Source of the DNA: Mesorhizobium sp. CAU 1732
Lineage (GTDB): Bacteria; Pseudomonadota; Alphaproteobacteria; Rhizobiales; Rhizobiaceae
DNA: 64,000 bases
Direction: 5' to 3'
Assembly (NCBI RefSeq): GCF_039888675.1
Contig: NZ_JBDQQR010000001.1
Location: forward strand, 372,001-436,000
Shown here one piece after another: positions 36,901 through 44,237 of this stretch. The translations under genes and the position numbers were made by a program. Under the pieces are notes generated by a model. It made no database searches. It was given only the letters and a program-made list of their open reading frames with translations, and was not told the DNA's origin. Position 1 is the stretch's first letter, and every line of letters begins with the position of its first letter.

Positions 36901-37946
36901 AGATCGCGACATCGGGGGCGGATGCCGCTTCGGTGCAGATCGGTGACGGCAATGCCGCCGTCAACACGCAGACGGTCGCGGTTGATGCCAAGGCTGCGAA
37001 CCTTCAGGTCGGCAACAACAACGCCGCTCTGAACACGCAGACCGGCGGTGTCGGTGCAGCCGCTGCCAACATTCAGGTCGGCGGCGACAACGTTGCAACG
37101 AACGAGCAGGTTGGGGTTGCGGGCTCCGGTGCTCTGAACATCCAGATCGGTGACGGTAGCGGTGCGTCGAACGTCCAGACGGCAACGGTTGGCTCGGATG
37201 CCGCCAACGTTCAGGTGGGTGACGGCAACATTGCGGCGAACCTGCAGCTCGAAACCACTGACGCCACGGCAGCCAACGCCCAGTTCGGCAACGGCAACGT
37301 CGCCGGAAACACGCAGCAGAACGGCTCTTCGCAGGTTGCTGCCGGCATAGCTCAGATCGGCAACGACAACGTCGCGGCGACACTGCAGCTTGCCTCGGTC
37401 GGCGCGATCTCCGGAACGCTTCAGATCGGTGATCTGAACACGTCAGCGACCACCCAGTCAGCCGTGGCGGGCGTAGCTGCTGCGACGGTTCAGAGTGGAA
37501 CGGGCAACACCGCCTCCGTGCTGCAGCACACGTCTGCGCTCTCGGCAGCCGGCACCGTTCAGATCGGCAGCAACAACGGTGCATCAACCGTCCAGCAGAA
37601 CGGCACGGGAAACACCGCGCTGACGTTCCAGAACGGAAGCAACAACCTTGCGTCCACACTGCAGATCGCCAGCACCGGCAGCTCGTCGCTCATCGTGCAG
37701 AACGCCACGAACTCGGGGGCAGGCGTTCTCCAGACCGGCACCTCGCATTCCTCGACCATTCTCCAGTCGGGCGATCTGAGCTTTGCCTATGTCGACCAGA
37801 GCGGCAGCGGCAACACCTCGCTGGTCATCCAGGACGGCCTCGGCGGCAATGCCAACATCGCAACCGTGACGCAGCGCAACTCCGGCCAGAACTCGCTGGT
37901 CTTCCAGCAGGGTCGCGGGAACGTCGCTGCGGTCATCCAGAACTAA
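33978..37946 (+). CDS. Giant curlin-repeat protein (about 48 repeats), major curli-type amyloid subunit
   Basis: A 1322-residue secreted protein. The signal peptide SRKTLLMASVAMIPLAG ends at AHA (residue 22). Almost all the rest is curlin-like repeats of about 22-23 residues with the pattern I-x-Q-[VFI]-G-x2-N-x-A-x3-Q, for example IAQFGNENQAANLQ and VQVGDGNIAANLQ. By hand I count about 48 units; E. coli CsgA has five. Two non-repeat insertions of about 50 residues lie near residues 839-889 and 905-960. It should be exported through CsgG and form a beta-solenoid amyloid. The last unit, LVFQQGRGNVAAVIQN, resembles the end of the small curlin at 39.5 kb. Strong periodicity at the DNA level accompanies the protein repeat. 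Confidence 0.93.
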   Translation: MSRKTLLMASVAMIPLAGAAHAQGNSAYVGQLNNSNLAYLSQVGSNDAFVYQHGTGNFFLPYMNPINPDGGSDAQRGTNTLGTMQLGTANFIGDQFLQSGKNTAGIAQFGSNNIVNKFLQTGENRAAVFQGGYANVAQNVQTGENNDTGIIQLNLDSASVGNFASSTQVAGAHNATNNSFSGILQGGSGNAATVLQKGQNDSRSTIAQGGTSNVALNSQTVDFYDPLGEAVVDQYDMGHSNEAGTLQVGSGNLAINSQDSSTNGSATIIQGGDDNDGFNLHQGGTDHSAAIGQFGDDNTAYNLSRDGTGSTAATLQVGNQNAATNSSTNGFGDVAGIAQVGNENIAANTQSGSSNLVIPNSGATALIAQFGNENQAANLQSNQGPSSNNVAGIAQVGDLNRAGNTQLGGASNEAGILQVGIGNTETDYNIAGNLQDGGAGNSAGIVQVGAANTGYNTQNGTDGSDATIAQFGAGNTGTNLQNGKMPRLGQSNEASILQVGVDNTAVNLQVDLAGSLTNPGGPFDSSTDIVQVGRDNTASGYQYETSTGRQTTGQFGARNAAVTLQAQGTGAGSDTLQIGADNTSFTSQLHSQSNVSDAFDVNTAATLQVGSNNAASNLQSVVRTTSAAIGQFGDWNSGLNVQNGGENNAAGILQVGIGAASDARNSAVNAQDGGNTNTANIIQAGNTNAGLNTQTGGSDATALIVQAGSNNVGVNTQTNVDPTSATVIQLGSGSTGVNTQTNVNDSSALIVQYGDGSAQNVGANTQTDVNDSSAIIIQGNNGGATNFAFNIQNGVIDSTAFIAQFGAGNFATNTQHAGSASVDAAIVQAGTGNIAGNTQGQVFSVSHSFDAFTEITGSTGGPNGSPNKRTVYSGTTVTVDGNAAAVGSAAAIAQIGNNNVASNSQIGSAAFSATSYTTSAQRQTKNGNGVWVNNGQPTQEVVLLDTPIVGNSAAATASNAIIGQFGDGNFATNSQIATSGADAASVQIGDGNAAVNTQTVAVDAKAANLQVGNNNAALNTQTGGVGAAAANIQVGGDNVATNEQVGVAGSGALNIQIGDGSGASNVQTATVGSDAANVQVGDGNIAANLQLETTDATAANAQFGNGNVAGNTQQNGSSQVAAGIAQIGNDNVAATLQLASVGAISGTLQIGDLNTSATTQSAVAGVAAATVQSGTGNTASVLQHTSALSAAGTVQIGSNNGASTVQQNGTGNTALTFQNGSNNLASTLQIASTGSSSLIVQNATNSGAGVLQTGTSHSSTILQSGDLSFAYVDQSGSGNTSLVIQDGLGGNANIATVTQRNSGQNSLVFQQGRGNVAAVIQN

Positions 37947-38014
37947 GCGACACCTTGCAGGGCGCGTGTCTTGTGGCACGCGCCCTGCATCTTCCTGAGC
38001 AAAGGGAGGCGAGG

Positions 38015-38422
38015 ATGTTTCAAAAAGCGACGATCGCCGGCGGCATCTTCTTCCTTTCGGGCATGACAGGCGAAGCTTCGATGAATGACCGGATCGTAAC
38101 AGGCGAGATCCTCGACCAGCGCCTCGCGCAATGCGGCGTGCGGATCGACGGAACCGAGATCGCGACGCTGCGGCCCTTCATCGAAACGTCGGAAGCACTG
38201 ACCGGGACCTTTCGCATCAACGTCACCAAGCGTTCGCGTTCGGGAACAAGCATGACGAGCCAGTCCAACCGGTTCGCCAACGGCTCGCTCGGCGAGACGG
38301 TTCTCGCGGTCGATCGGCCGTCCACGGTCGTGATCGACATGCAGGTGAACGGGATGGACGGGAAGACCTACTGCCGCGTGAATGCGGAAATCGAGCTCGA
38401 AGAGCCCTCGATACGGCTCTGA
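38015..38422 (+). CDS. csgH: CsgH-like curli chaperone
   Basis: A 135-residue exported protein resembling alphaproteobacterial CsgH, a CsgC-like immunoglobulin-fold periplasmic chaperone that delays curlin amyloid formation. Visible are Cys in RLAQCGVRIDG and in KTYCRVNAEIEL (a probable disulfide), and the strand pattern TGTFRINVTKRSRSGTS ... GETVLAV. The hydrophobic N-terminus FQKATIAGGIFFLSGMTG acts as signal sequence. The start at 38015 follows AAAGGGAGG. It sits between two curlin-repeat genes, consistent with its guarding them in the periplasm. Confidence 0.8.
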   Translation: MFQKATIAGGIFFLSGMTGEASMNDRIVTGEILDQRLAQCGVRIDGTEIATLRPFIETSEALTGTFRINVTKRSRSGTSMTSQSNRFANGSLGETVLAVDRPSTVVIDMQVNGMDGKTYCRVNAEIELEEPSIRL

Positions 38423-38456
38423 ACGAGCCGCAGAGAGCAACAGGCGGGGAACGTAC

Positions 38457-39065
38457 ATGCGCAATTGGAAATCCAAGCTTGCAGGGGCGGTCGCCGCACT
38501 GGTGATCGGTTCGGTCGGTGCAAACGCCGAAGGCATCAAGATCATCGATCAGTCGGAGTATACCGGACAGGAAGCGACGGACGTGATCGGTGCTCTCATG
38601 CAGCCGATCAACCCGTTCATCACGGGCGCTGCTCAGACCACGACCTCGATCACGCAGATCGGCGAGAACAACTTCGCGACGTCGTCAGTGGAGGGCACGA
38701 GCAGCCTGTCGCTGATCGAACAGAGCGGCACGCGCAACCGTGCGGTCCAGGCGATCGAGGGGCACAACTCCGCGCTGTTGCTCGTGCAGGGCGGCACCAA
38801 CAACAACGTGCTCCAGGCGAGTCGTGGTGACAACAACTTCCAGTTGGTCGGCGTCTCCGGCCAGAACAACAATGTCGGTTTCGTCCAGGTCGGCGACAAT
38901 CTGGCCGGCGTTCTCGATGTTCGCGGTTCGACGAATTCGACTGTGATTGCGGTGCAAACGCCACAGTCGGGAAACTATATGATGCCGACGGGACTTCGCG
39001 GTCTGCAAAACACCGCAGTGGTTATTGTTCCCGGTCGCATGTATGTGATACCTGTCAACAGATAA
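38457..39065 (+). CDS. Second curlin-repeat protein
   Basis: A 202-residue exported protein with signal peptide MRNWKSKLAGAVAALVIG cut after ANA (residue 24). After a spacer of about 45 residues come roughly five to six curlin-type units: ITQIGENNFATSS, LIEQSGTRNRAVQA, LVQGGTNNNVLQA, VGVSGQNNNVGFV and VQVGDNLAGVLDV. The C-terminus (AVVIVPGRMYVIPVNR) is not repeat-like. It may be a nucleator or a minor subunit of the fibre formed by the giant curlin. I cannot decide between CsgA and CsgB roles from sequence. It starts 34 bases after csgH. Confidence 0.85.
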   Translation: MRNWKSKLAGAVAALVIGSVGANAEGIKIIDQSEYTGQEATDVIGALMQPINPFITGAAQTTTSITQIGENNFATSSVEGTSSLSLIEQSGTRNRAVQAIEGHNSALLLVQGGTNNNVLQASRGDNNFQLVGVSGQNNNVGFVQVGDNLAGVLDVRGSTNSTVIAVQTPQSGNYMMPTGLRGLQNTAVVIVPGRMYVIPVNR

Positions 39066-39114
39066 ACGATCTGATGGAATCTTGCGCCGCAAGTTGTCCG
39101 CGTGGGGAAGAGAA

Positions 39115-39393
39115 ATGAAGATACTTTCAACACTGTTCGCATCTGCGATCGTCATCGGTTCAATCGGCGCGGCAAGCGCGTCTGAGCTCGTCTATCGCCC
39201 CGTCAATCCGTCGTTCGGCGGCGATCCGCTCAACGGCAACTGGCTGCTGTCGCAGGCGACGTCACAGACGCCGGGCGGCGGCTCGCCGGGGTTCACGATC
39301 GATTTCCCTGATTTCGGCGGGATTCCGCAGCCCACGCCTACTCCAACCCCCTTGCCCGAAGTGCCGGGCGGACCGGCTGCTGCGGGCGGCTGA
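39115..39393 (+). CDS. csgF: Curli assembly factor CsgF
   Basis: A 92-residue exported protein. The signal peptide MKILSTLFASAIVIGSIG is cut near SAS. The mature N-terminus LVYRPVNPSFGGDPLNGNWL is the hallmark of CsgF, the segment known to plug into the CsgG pore. The usual C-terminal domain is short here and replaced by a Pro/Thr/Gly-rich tail (PQPTPTPTPLPEVPGG), so it is smaller than E. coli CsgF. It probably anchors the curli nucleator at the CsgG channel. Confidence 0.93.
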   Translation: MKILSTLFASAIVIGSIGAASASELVYRPVNPSFGGDPLNGNWLLSQATSQTPGGGSPGFTIDFPDFGGIPQPTPTPTPLPEVPGGPAAAGG

Positions 39394-39409
39394 GACCAGT
39401 CCACACCAA

Positions 39410-39447
39410 CGAAGAACGGCTCCGACGATCGTCGGAGCCGTTCTTCG
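39410..39447. terminator. Perfect 38-base palindrome between convergent curli genes
   Basis: CGAAGAACGGCTCCGACGA is followed directly by its exact complement, ending at 39447. It lies between csgF (plus) and the small curlin gene (minus) and would end transcripts from both sides. The T content at each end (TTCTTCG) is compatible with weak intrinsic termination in both directions. Confidence 0.8.
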
Positions 39448-39464
39448 TTCGATGGGTATCGATC

Positions 39465-39854
39465 TCAGCGCTGGCGGATGATCGCGACGTTGCCGCGGCC
39501 TTGCTGGAACACCAACGCCTGATGTCCGATGCCGGACTGGCTGATCGATGCCACGTTGTCGAGGCCGATCTGCCGGATCAGGCCGACATTGCGGCTACCG
39601 GTCTGCTCGATGTTGGCGTTGTTGTTGATGCCGTCCTGCCAGATCAGGCCGAGATTGCCGGGCCCGTTGGGACGAAGCGACGGCATCTGGGACGCCAGGC
39701 TGATGATCGGCGCCACCAGCTCGCTCGTGCTCAGGCGAACCGTTGCCGCCGTGGAGCTGACCTGCTGGATGTAGGCCGGCGATGAGAAAGGCTCAGCGGT
39801 CGCGACAGAGCCAAAGAACGTCAATACTGCAAATGTCGAGATGATTGTTTTCAT
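39465..39854 (-). CDS. Third curlin-repeat protein, CsgB-like nucleator candidate
   Basis: A 129-residue exported protein with signal peptide MKTIISTFAVLTFFGSVATA. After a spacer come about four curlin units: LIWQDGINNNANIEQTG, SRNVGLIRQIG, LDNVASISQSG and HQALVFQQGRGNVAIIRQR. The arginine-containing last repeat ending in RQR recalls the C-terminus of E. coli CsgB, which tethers the nucleator to the cell. The last unit shares ALVFQQGRGNVA-like wording with the end of the giant curlin. It is encoded convergently to csgF. Start at 39854; an ATG three codons upstream is also possible. Confidence 0.85.
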   Translation of the reverse strand: MKTIISTFAVLTFFGSVATAEPFSSPAYIQQVSSTAATVRLSTSELVAPIISLASQMPSLRPNGPGNLGLIWQDGINNNANIEQTGSRNVGLIRQIGLDNVASISQSGIGHQALVFQQGRGNVAIIRQR

Positions 39855-40083
39855 TGTCCCCATTCCTTCCCTGTTATGTGAAGAATTATAAGGACAACCG
39901 AATAAGAACCGGCAAAGAGACGTGGTTTAACTTGTCGTATCGACATGGGCGGAATTTGAGGCGGCCTCTTTATACTGCGTTAACCATCCAGAATGGGGCC
40001 TGTTCGTCCGTCGCCGTCAACCGGCATTCCAGACGGCATGCGCTTCCTGCCCTCTCCCTCCTGATTTCGCCAGGACAGCCAAT

Positions 40084-40167
40084 ATGCGTATCGCCCTGGT
40101 CTTGTCCGGTCTCGGGTTTGCGTGCATCACATCGGTCGAGAGAACATCCGAACGAGGCCTGATCTGA
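40084..40167 (+). CDS. Possible 27-residue leader peptide before the lhgO-like gene
   Basis: ATGCGTATCGCCCTGG opens a short frame (MRIALVLSGLGFACITSVER, then TSERGLI) with CCAGGACAG upstream as a weak ribosome binding site. Its TGA at 40165-40167 overlaps a CTG codon in the frame of the next gene as CTGA. It could be a translated leader that couples to the downstream start, or a chance frame. Confidence 0.25.
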   Translation: MRIALVLSGLGFACITSVERTSERGLI

Positions 40168-41360
40168 GATACGAATTCTGCGTCATCGGCGGTGGCATCA
40201 TCGGCATTGCTACCGCGCGTGAACTGCTGCACCGCCATCGCGGCGCAAGCCTCGTCCTGCTCGAAAAGGAAGACGACCTCGCGCGTCATCAGACCGGCCG
40301 CAACAGCGGTGTGATCCACGCGGGCGTCTATTACGCGCCGGGCAGCCTCAAGGCGACGCTGTGCCGCGAGGGCGCGCGCGCGACGCGGGATTATTGCGAC
40401 GAGCATGGCGTTCCCTACGAGATTTGCGGCAAGCTGATCGTCGCGACGACGCCGTCCGACGTGTCCCGCCTCGGCGATCTGGCGGATCGGTGCCAAGCAA
40501 ACGAGATTGAAGTCATCCCCCAGTCAAAAGGCGAATTGCGCGAGCGAGAGCCGCACATCACGGGATTGCAGGCGCTCTTCGTCCCGTCGACCGGCATCGT
40601 CGACTATGTCGGGATGGTGCGCGCGATGCGGGCCGAAGTGGAGGCGCTGGGCGGGCGGATCGTCACGGGCAGCGAAGTGACCGCGATCAGGGAAGATGTC
40701 GACGGCGTCGAATGCGTTGCGGGCGGCACCGCATATCGCGCCAATCGGCTTGTGGCATGCGCCGGACTGCAGTCCGACCGTGTCGCGCGTCTGGCGGGGC
40801 TCGCTATCGATCATCGTATCGTGCCGTTCCGCGGCGAGTATTTCCGTCTGCCGGCCAGCCGCAATGCCCTTATCCGTCATCTTATCTATCCGGTGCCGGA
40901 CCCATCGATGCCCTTTCTGGGCGTCCATCTCACGCGCATGATCGACGGCGGGGTGACGGTCGGCCCGAACGCCGTGCTCGGCATGGCGCGCGAAGGCTAT
41001 GGGCGCTTTTCGATCGATGCCGCCGACCTTGCCTCGACGCTGGGCTTTCCCGGATTCTGGAAGACGCTCGCCCGCCATCGCAAGGCCGCTTTCGGCGAGC
41101 TTCGATCCTCGCTGTCGAAAGCGCATTATCTCGATTTGTGCAGGCGATACTGTCCGGAACTGCAACTGGACGATCTCGGTCCCCAGCCGGCTGGCATCCG
41201 CGCCCAGGCCGTTTTGCGCGACGGAACGCTGGTTCACGATTTCATGTTTTCGCAGACCGATCGCATGCTCCACGTCTGCAACGCGCCATCGCCGGCAGCG
41301 ACCTCGGCGCTGCCGATCGCGCGCATGATCGGCGACAAGCTTATGAGCGGAAGAAGCTAG
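40122..41360 (+). CDS. lhgO: L-2-hydroxyglutarate oxidase-like FAD enzyme
   Basis: An FAD-dependent DAO-family oxidase of about 400 residues. The FAD-binding Rossmann motif is FCVIGGGIIGIATARELL, followed by QTGRNSGVIHAGVYYAPGS, a signature of L-2-hydroxyglutarate oxidase/dehydrogenase (LhgO, YgaF). It would oxidise L-2-hydroxyglutarate to 2-oxoglutarate, probably at the inner membrane face with electrons going to quinone. The start is uncertain: 40122 is a GTG without a clear ribosome binding site, while family members begin about two residues before FCVIGGG, where only a CTG (40164, preceded by GAGG) is available. Confidence 0.85.
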   Translation: MHHIGRENIRTRPDLRYEFCVIGGGIIGIATARELLHRHRGASLVLLEKEDDLARHQTGRNSGVIHAGVYYAPGSLKATLCREGARATRDYCDEHGVPYEICGKLIVATTPSDVSRLGDLADRCQANEIEVIPQSKGELREREPHITGLQALFVPSTGIVDYVGMVRAMRAEVEALGGRIVTGSEVTAIREDVDGVECVAGGTAYRANRLVACAGLQSDRVARLAGLAIDHRIVPFRGEYFRLPASRNALIRHLIYPVPDPSMPFLGVHLTRMIDGGVTVGPNAVLGMAREGYGRFSIDAADLASTLGFPGFWKTLARHRKAAFGELRSSLSKAHYLDLCRRYCPELQLDDLGPQPAGIRAQAVLRDGTLVHDFMFSQTDRMLHVCNAPSPAATSALPIARMIGDKLMSGRS

Positions 41361-41567
41361 CGCGCTCTGGCCGGCATCATGGCCTCACGCCGTGTTTACC
41401 AAGCGTTAACCCCGGTGCCGGGCCTGTGTGGACCGACCTGTCGCCGGCGTTGCCGTTCCACCGGCCATGACTACGGTCCCGCATGCGATCCGCGGATCGC
41501 GAGCGGGTCGGCGTAACCGGGGTAGCGGACCACCTAGGGGCCACGCCGGCCCGCAACGGCGGCGGCA

Positions 41568-43034
41568 TCAATCTCTGGGACGCCGAAGGCTGTCGCACAG
41601 GGCCTGCACGTCGCGGCCGAGCGGACGGTCCTGCGAAAGCGTGGCCGAGACGCTGCGCACGACATCGTGCACGCGCCGAAGCTCGGGCAACAGGATGCAA
41701 CTCGCCTGAAGATCGACCGCCTGTGCGGCGGCCAGAAGCTCGAACGCGACTATCTGGCGCCACAGCGCGATCATCTCGCGGCACTTCTCGACCGCAAGCG
41801 CCGTCTGCGGCGCATGATCCTCGACCCCTTCTGAGACCGCGAAGAAATCGAGCATCACCGGGTTCGCCTTGTGGCGGATCGCTGCCATCAGCGCCGCGAC
41901 TGTCTTCTGCAACGGCACGAAGCCCGCCGAAGCGCCGCCGACCGGCGACAAATATTTCGGCAACCCGCCGCGTCCCGAACCCGTCAATTGCACGAAGCGG
42001 GCGGCACTCGCCGCCGCGCATTGCGCGATCGCGAGGCCGAGCGTCTCGAAGGCGATCGCGATCGCGGGCGTATGGAAATTGCCGGTCGAGAGCACGAGCC
42101 CGTCATCCACCAGCACGAGCGGGTTGTCGCCCGCGCTGTTCAACTCCAGTTCGATGTTTTCGCGCGCGGATGCGATCGCATGATCGAGCGCGCCGAGGAT
42201 CGAGGGTGCGCAGCGTATGCTGAGCGGGTCCTGCAACTTGGCGGCTTGCTCAGAAGGCCCGAGGAGGTCGCGGAGCCTGGATGCGGCGTTGATCTGCCCG
42301 CTTGCAGGCCGTGCCTGGTTGATCCTCGCATCGAGGATCGACCGGTTGGCGCCGATGCCGGCCATGGTGAGCGCGGCGGCTTCGGTCTGGCGCGCAAGGA
42401 GATGGCTCGCCTCGACGACACCGAGCGCGCCAAGCCCCACCGATATGCTCGATGCATTGATCAGCGAGAGCCCGTCCTTGGGTGCGAGCGCGACCGGTTC
42501 GAGACCGGCGGCTGCCAGTGCCGCCGCCCCGTCCATGACGGTGCCATCGAACCGCGCCCTTCCGCCGCCGATCAGAACCTCCGCAATCGGGGCGAGCATG
42601 ACCAGATCGCCGGCTCCGATCGATCCGAAGCGGGGCACGATTGGGGTCACGCCCGCGTTCAGCAGCGCCACAAGCGCGTCGAGCACATGGGGGGAGATGC
42701 CGGAGCCGCCCTGCGCAAGCATGACGATCCGGGCAGCGATGACCGCGCGGACATCGCGGTCCGGCAGCGCGTCTCCGACGCCTGCGCTGCGGCCTTCGAC
42801 CAGCGTGCGTTGGAACGCGGATGCGTCGTCACTGACGCTGCTGCCGATATTCGCGCCGAGGCCGGTGTTCAGCCCGTAAATCTGCTGGCCTGCCGCCGCA
42901 GCGCGGTCGATAATTTTTCGCGCGACGATCAGGCGCTCACGGACGTCCGGCGCGATTCCGATCGACGTGCCATCGGCAACGCCCGCAATATCGCCGACGT
43001 CGACCTTGGTCGTGGATATGGTGAGCCGCCTCAC
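41568..43034 (-). CDS. Histidine ammonia-lyase family protein lacking the MIO triad
   Basis: A 488-residue aromatic amino acid lyase-family protein. Family landmarks are present: YGLNTGLGANIG (catalytic Tyr loop), LINASSISVG, AKLQDPLSIRCAPSILG, GDNPLVLVDDGLVLSTGNFH and LTGSGRGGLPKYLSP. At the cofactor site, near residue 137, it reads FGSIGAGDLVMLAPIAE where active lyases have GSVGASGDLAPLA; the serine of Ala-Ser-Gly is missing, so the MIO prosthetic group cannot form in the usual way. It may catalyse an MIO-free elimination, as reported for ergothionase-type enzymes (from memory). It starts with GTG overlapping the stop of the ornithine-cyclodeaminase-family gene (GTGA), so the two are coupled. 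Confidence 0.85.
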   Translation of the reverse strand: MRRLTISTTKVDVGDIAGVADGTSIGIAPDVRERLIVARKIIDRAAAAGQQIYGLNTGLGANIGSSVSDDASAFQRTLVEGRSAGVGDALPDRDVRAVIAARIVMLAQGGSGISPHVLDALVALLNAGVTPIVPRFGSIGAGDLVMLAPIAEVLIGGGRARFDGTVMDGAAALAAAGLEPVALAPKDGLSLINASSISVGLGALGVVEASHLLARQTEAAALTMAGIGANRSILDARINQARPASGQINAASRLRDLLGPSEQAAKLQDPLSIRCAPSILGALDHAIASARENIELELNSAGDNPLVLVDDGLVLSTGNFHTPAIAIAFETLGLAIAQCAAASAARFVQLTGSGRGGLPKYLSPVGGASAGFVPLQKTVAALMAAIRHKANPVMLDFFAVSEGVEDHAPQTALAVEKCREMIALWRQIVAFELLAAAQAVDLQASCILLPELRRVHDVVRSVSATLSQDRPLGRDVQALCDSLRRPRD

Positions 43035-44032
43035 GCGAAGCGCAGCTTCTGGCCGATCCCCTGGCGGTTGGCCTTTTCCAGCATGGCGGCGCCGAGCGCG
43101 ATGTCGCTCAGCGACAGGCCGCGATGCCAGAACAGGATCGTTTCGTCGTCGGTCTCGCGGCCGGGTGCGAGGCTAGCGGCGATCTGCCCGAGTTCCGCGT
43201 GCAGCGTGTCTTCGCTCAGCTTGCCGCTCTCGACATGGGCGCGCAGCGAACCGAACTTGCCGCCCTTGCACTGGCCCCAATCGTCCACGACCATCTTGCT
43301 CATGATGTCCGTCAGGGACAGTTCCACCGCGCTCATCGTGCCGTAGGGAACCACCAGCGCGCCGGGCTTTATCCACGCCGTCTTGAGAAGCGGCGTGGGC
43401 TTTTCGAGGCGCGATGCCTCGACCACGATATCCGCGCCTTCGACGCAGGCCTGCCAGTTGTCCACCGCGACGACGGGCTTGCCGAGGTCGTTGGACAGCC
43501 GTTCGGCAAATCCGTCGCGGCTCTCGGGCCGGCGCGAATGAACGCGGATTTCGTCAAAGTCGAAGAAGTGGTCGAGCAGCCGCACATTCCAGTAGGCGGT
43601 GCCGCGCGCGCCGATATGGCCCAGCACTTTCGAGCCCTTGCGCGCCAGATGCTTCGCGCCGATCGCGGTGACTGCGCCGGTGCGCATGTCGGTGATGGCG
43701 GTCGCGTCGAGGATCGCGCGCGGCATGCCGGTGCGCGGGTCGAACAAATTGAGGATGCCGAATTCCGATGGCAGGCCCTGCAGATAATTGTCGACATAGT
43801 CGCCGACGATCTTCACGCCCGCGAAGCCGAGCGGCGCGACGTAGCCGCGCAGGACGTTGAAGTGCCCCCGGAACGCGGGGTCCGGTTCCAGATGCACGCG
43901 CGGCTCGATCACGGTTTCCTTGCGGCCCTGCGCGATCAGGCCACTTTCCACGGCATCGAGGATTTCGGCGTCGGTCAATGCGAGATTTTCGATATCGACG
44001 GCGTTGAGAAAATCGATGTGAATGGCTTGCAT
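43031..44032 (-). CDS. Ornithine cyclodeaminase / mu-crystallin family protein
   Basis: A 333-residue NAD(P)-binding protein of the ornithine cyclodeaminase, alanine dehydrogenase and ketimine reductase family. The substrate domain has FNVLRGYVAPLGFAGVKIVG and PRAILDATAITDMRTGAV (conserved Thr-Asp-Arg-Thr-Gly-Ala-like segment); the dinucleotide fold has VLGHIGARGTAYWNVRLL; SLSDIALGAAML lies near the C-terminus. The start at 44032 matches the family; the frame is open upstream without similarity. It is the first gene of a two-gene unit with the MIO-less lyase-like protein and diverges from the betaine-type ABC operon. The substrate is unknown; EutC in ectoine breakdown is one related enzyme. 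Confidence 0.85.
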   Translation of the reverse strand: MQAIHIDFLNAVDIENLALTDAEILDAVESGLIAQGRKETVIEPRVHLEPDPAFRGHFNVLRGYVAPLGFAGVKIVGDYVDNYLQGLPSEFGILNLFDPRTGMPRAILDATAITDMRTGAVTAIGAKHLARKGSKVLGHIGARGTAYWNVRLLDHFFDFDEIRVHSRRPESRDGFAERLSNDLGKPVVAVDNWQACVEGADIVVEASRLEKPTPLLKTAWIKPGALVVPYGTMSAVELSLTDIMSKMVVDDWGQCKGGKFGSLRAHVESGKLSEDTLHAELGQIAASLAPGRETDDETILFWHRGLSLSDIALGAAMLEKANRQGIGQKLRFA

Positions 44033-44237
44033 GGATCTCTGATCGTGGGAGGGGAGGCGCCTGTAATGGCTGCGGGAACAATGATATGGGGTCCGAAGTT
44101 CCGAGGATAACAAATCTGTTCCCGAAAACACCGGGAAAACGAAACATTTTCGCCTGCTTGCCCGCGCCTCGTCTCTGTAGTGTAGTGTCATCCGCTCCTC
44201 CCAGCGCACCCCTCGTATCGTCCCTTTGGAGAACACC

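Noticed and set aside
33978..37946. Regular DNA repeats considered as a CRISPR array or satellite
   Set aside because: The period is irregular, the repeats are degenerate at DNA level and conserved at protein level, and the frame is open throughout, so they are coding repeats.
41568..43034. MIO-less lyase-like gene considered as a pseudogene
   Set aside because: The frame is intact and of normal length, other family motifs are retained, and it is coupled by GTGA overlap to an intact neighbour.
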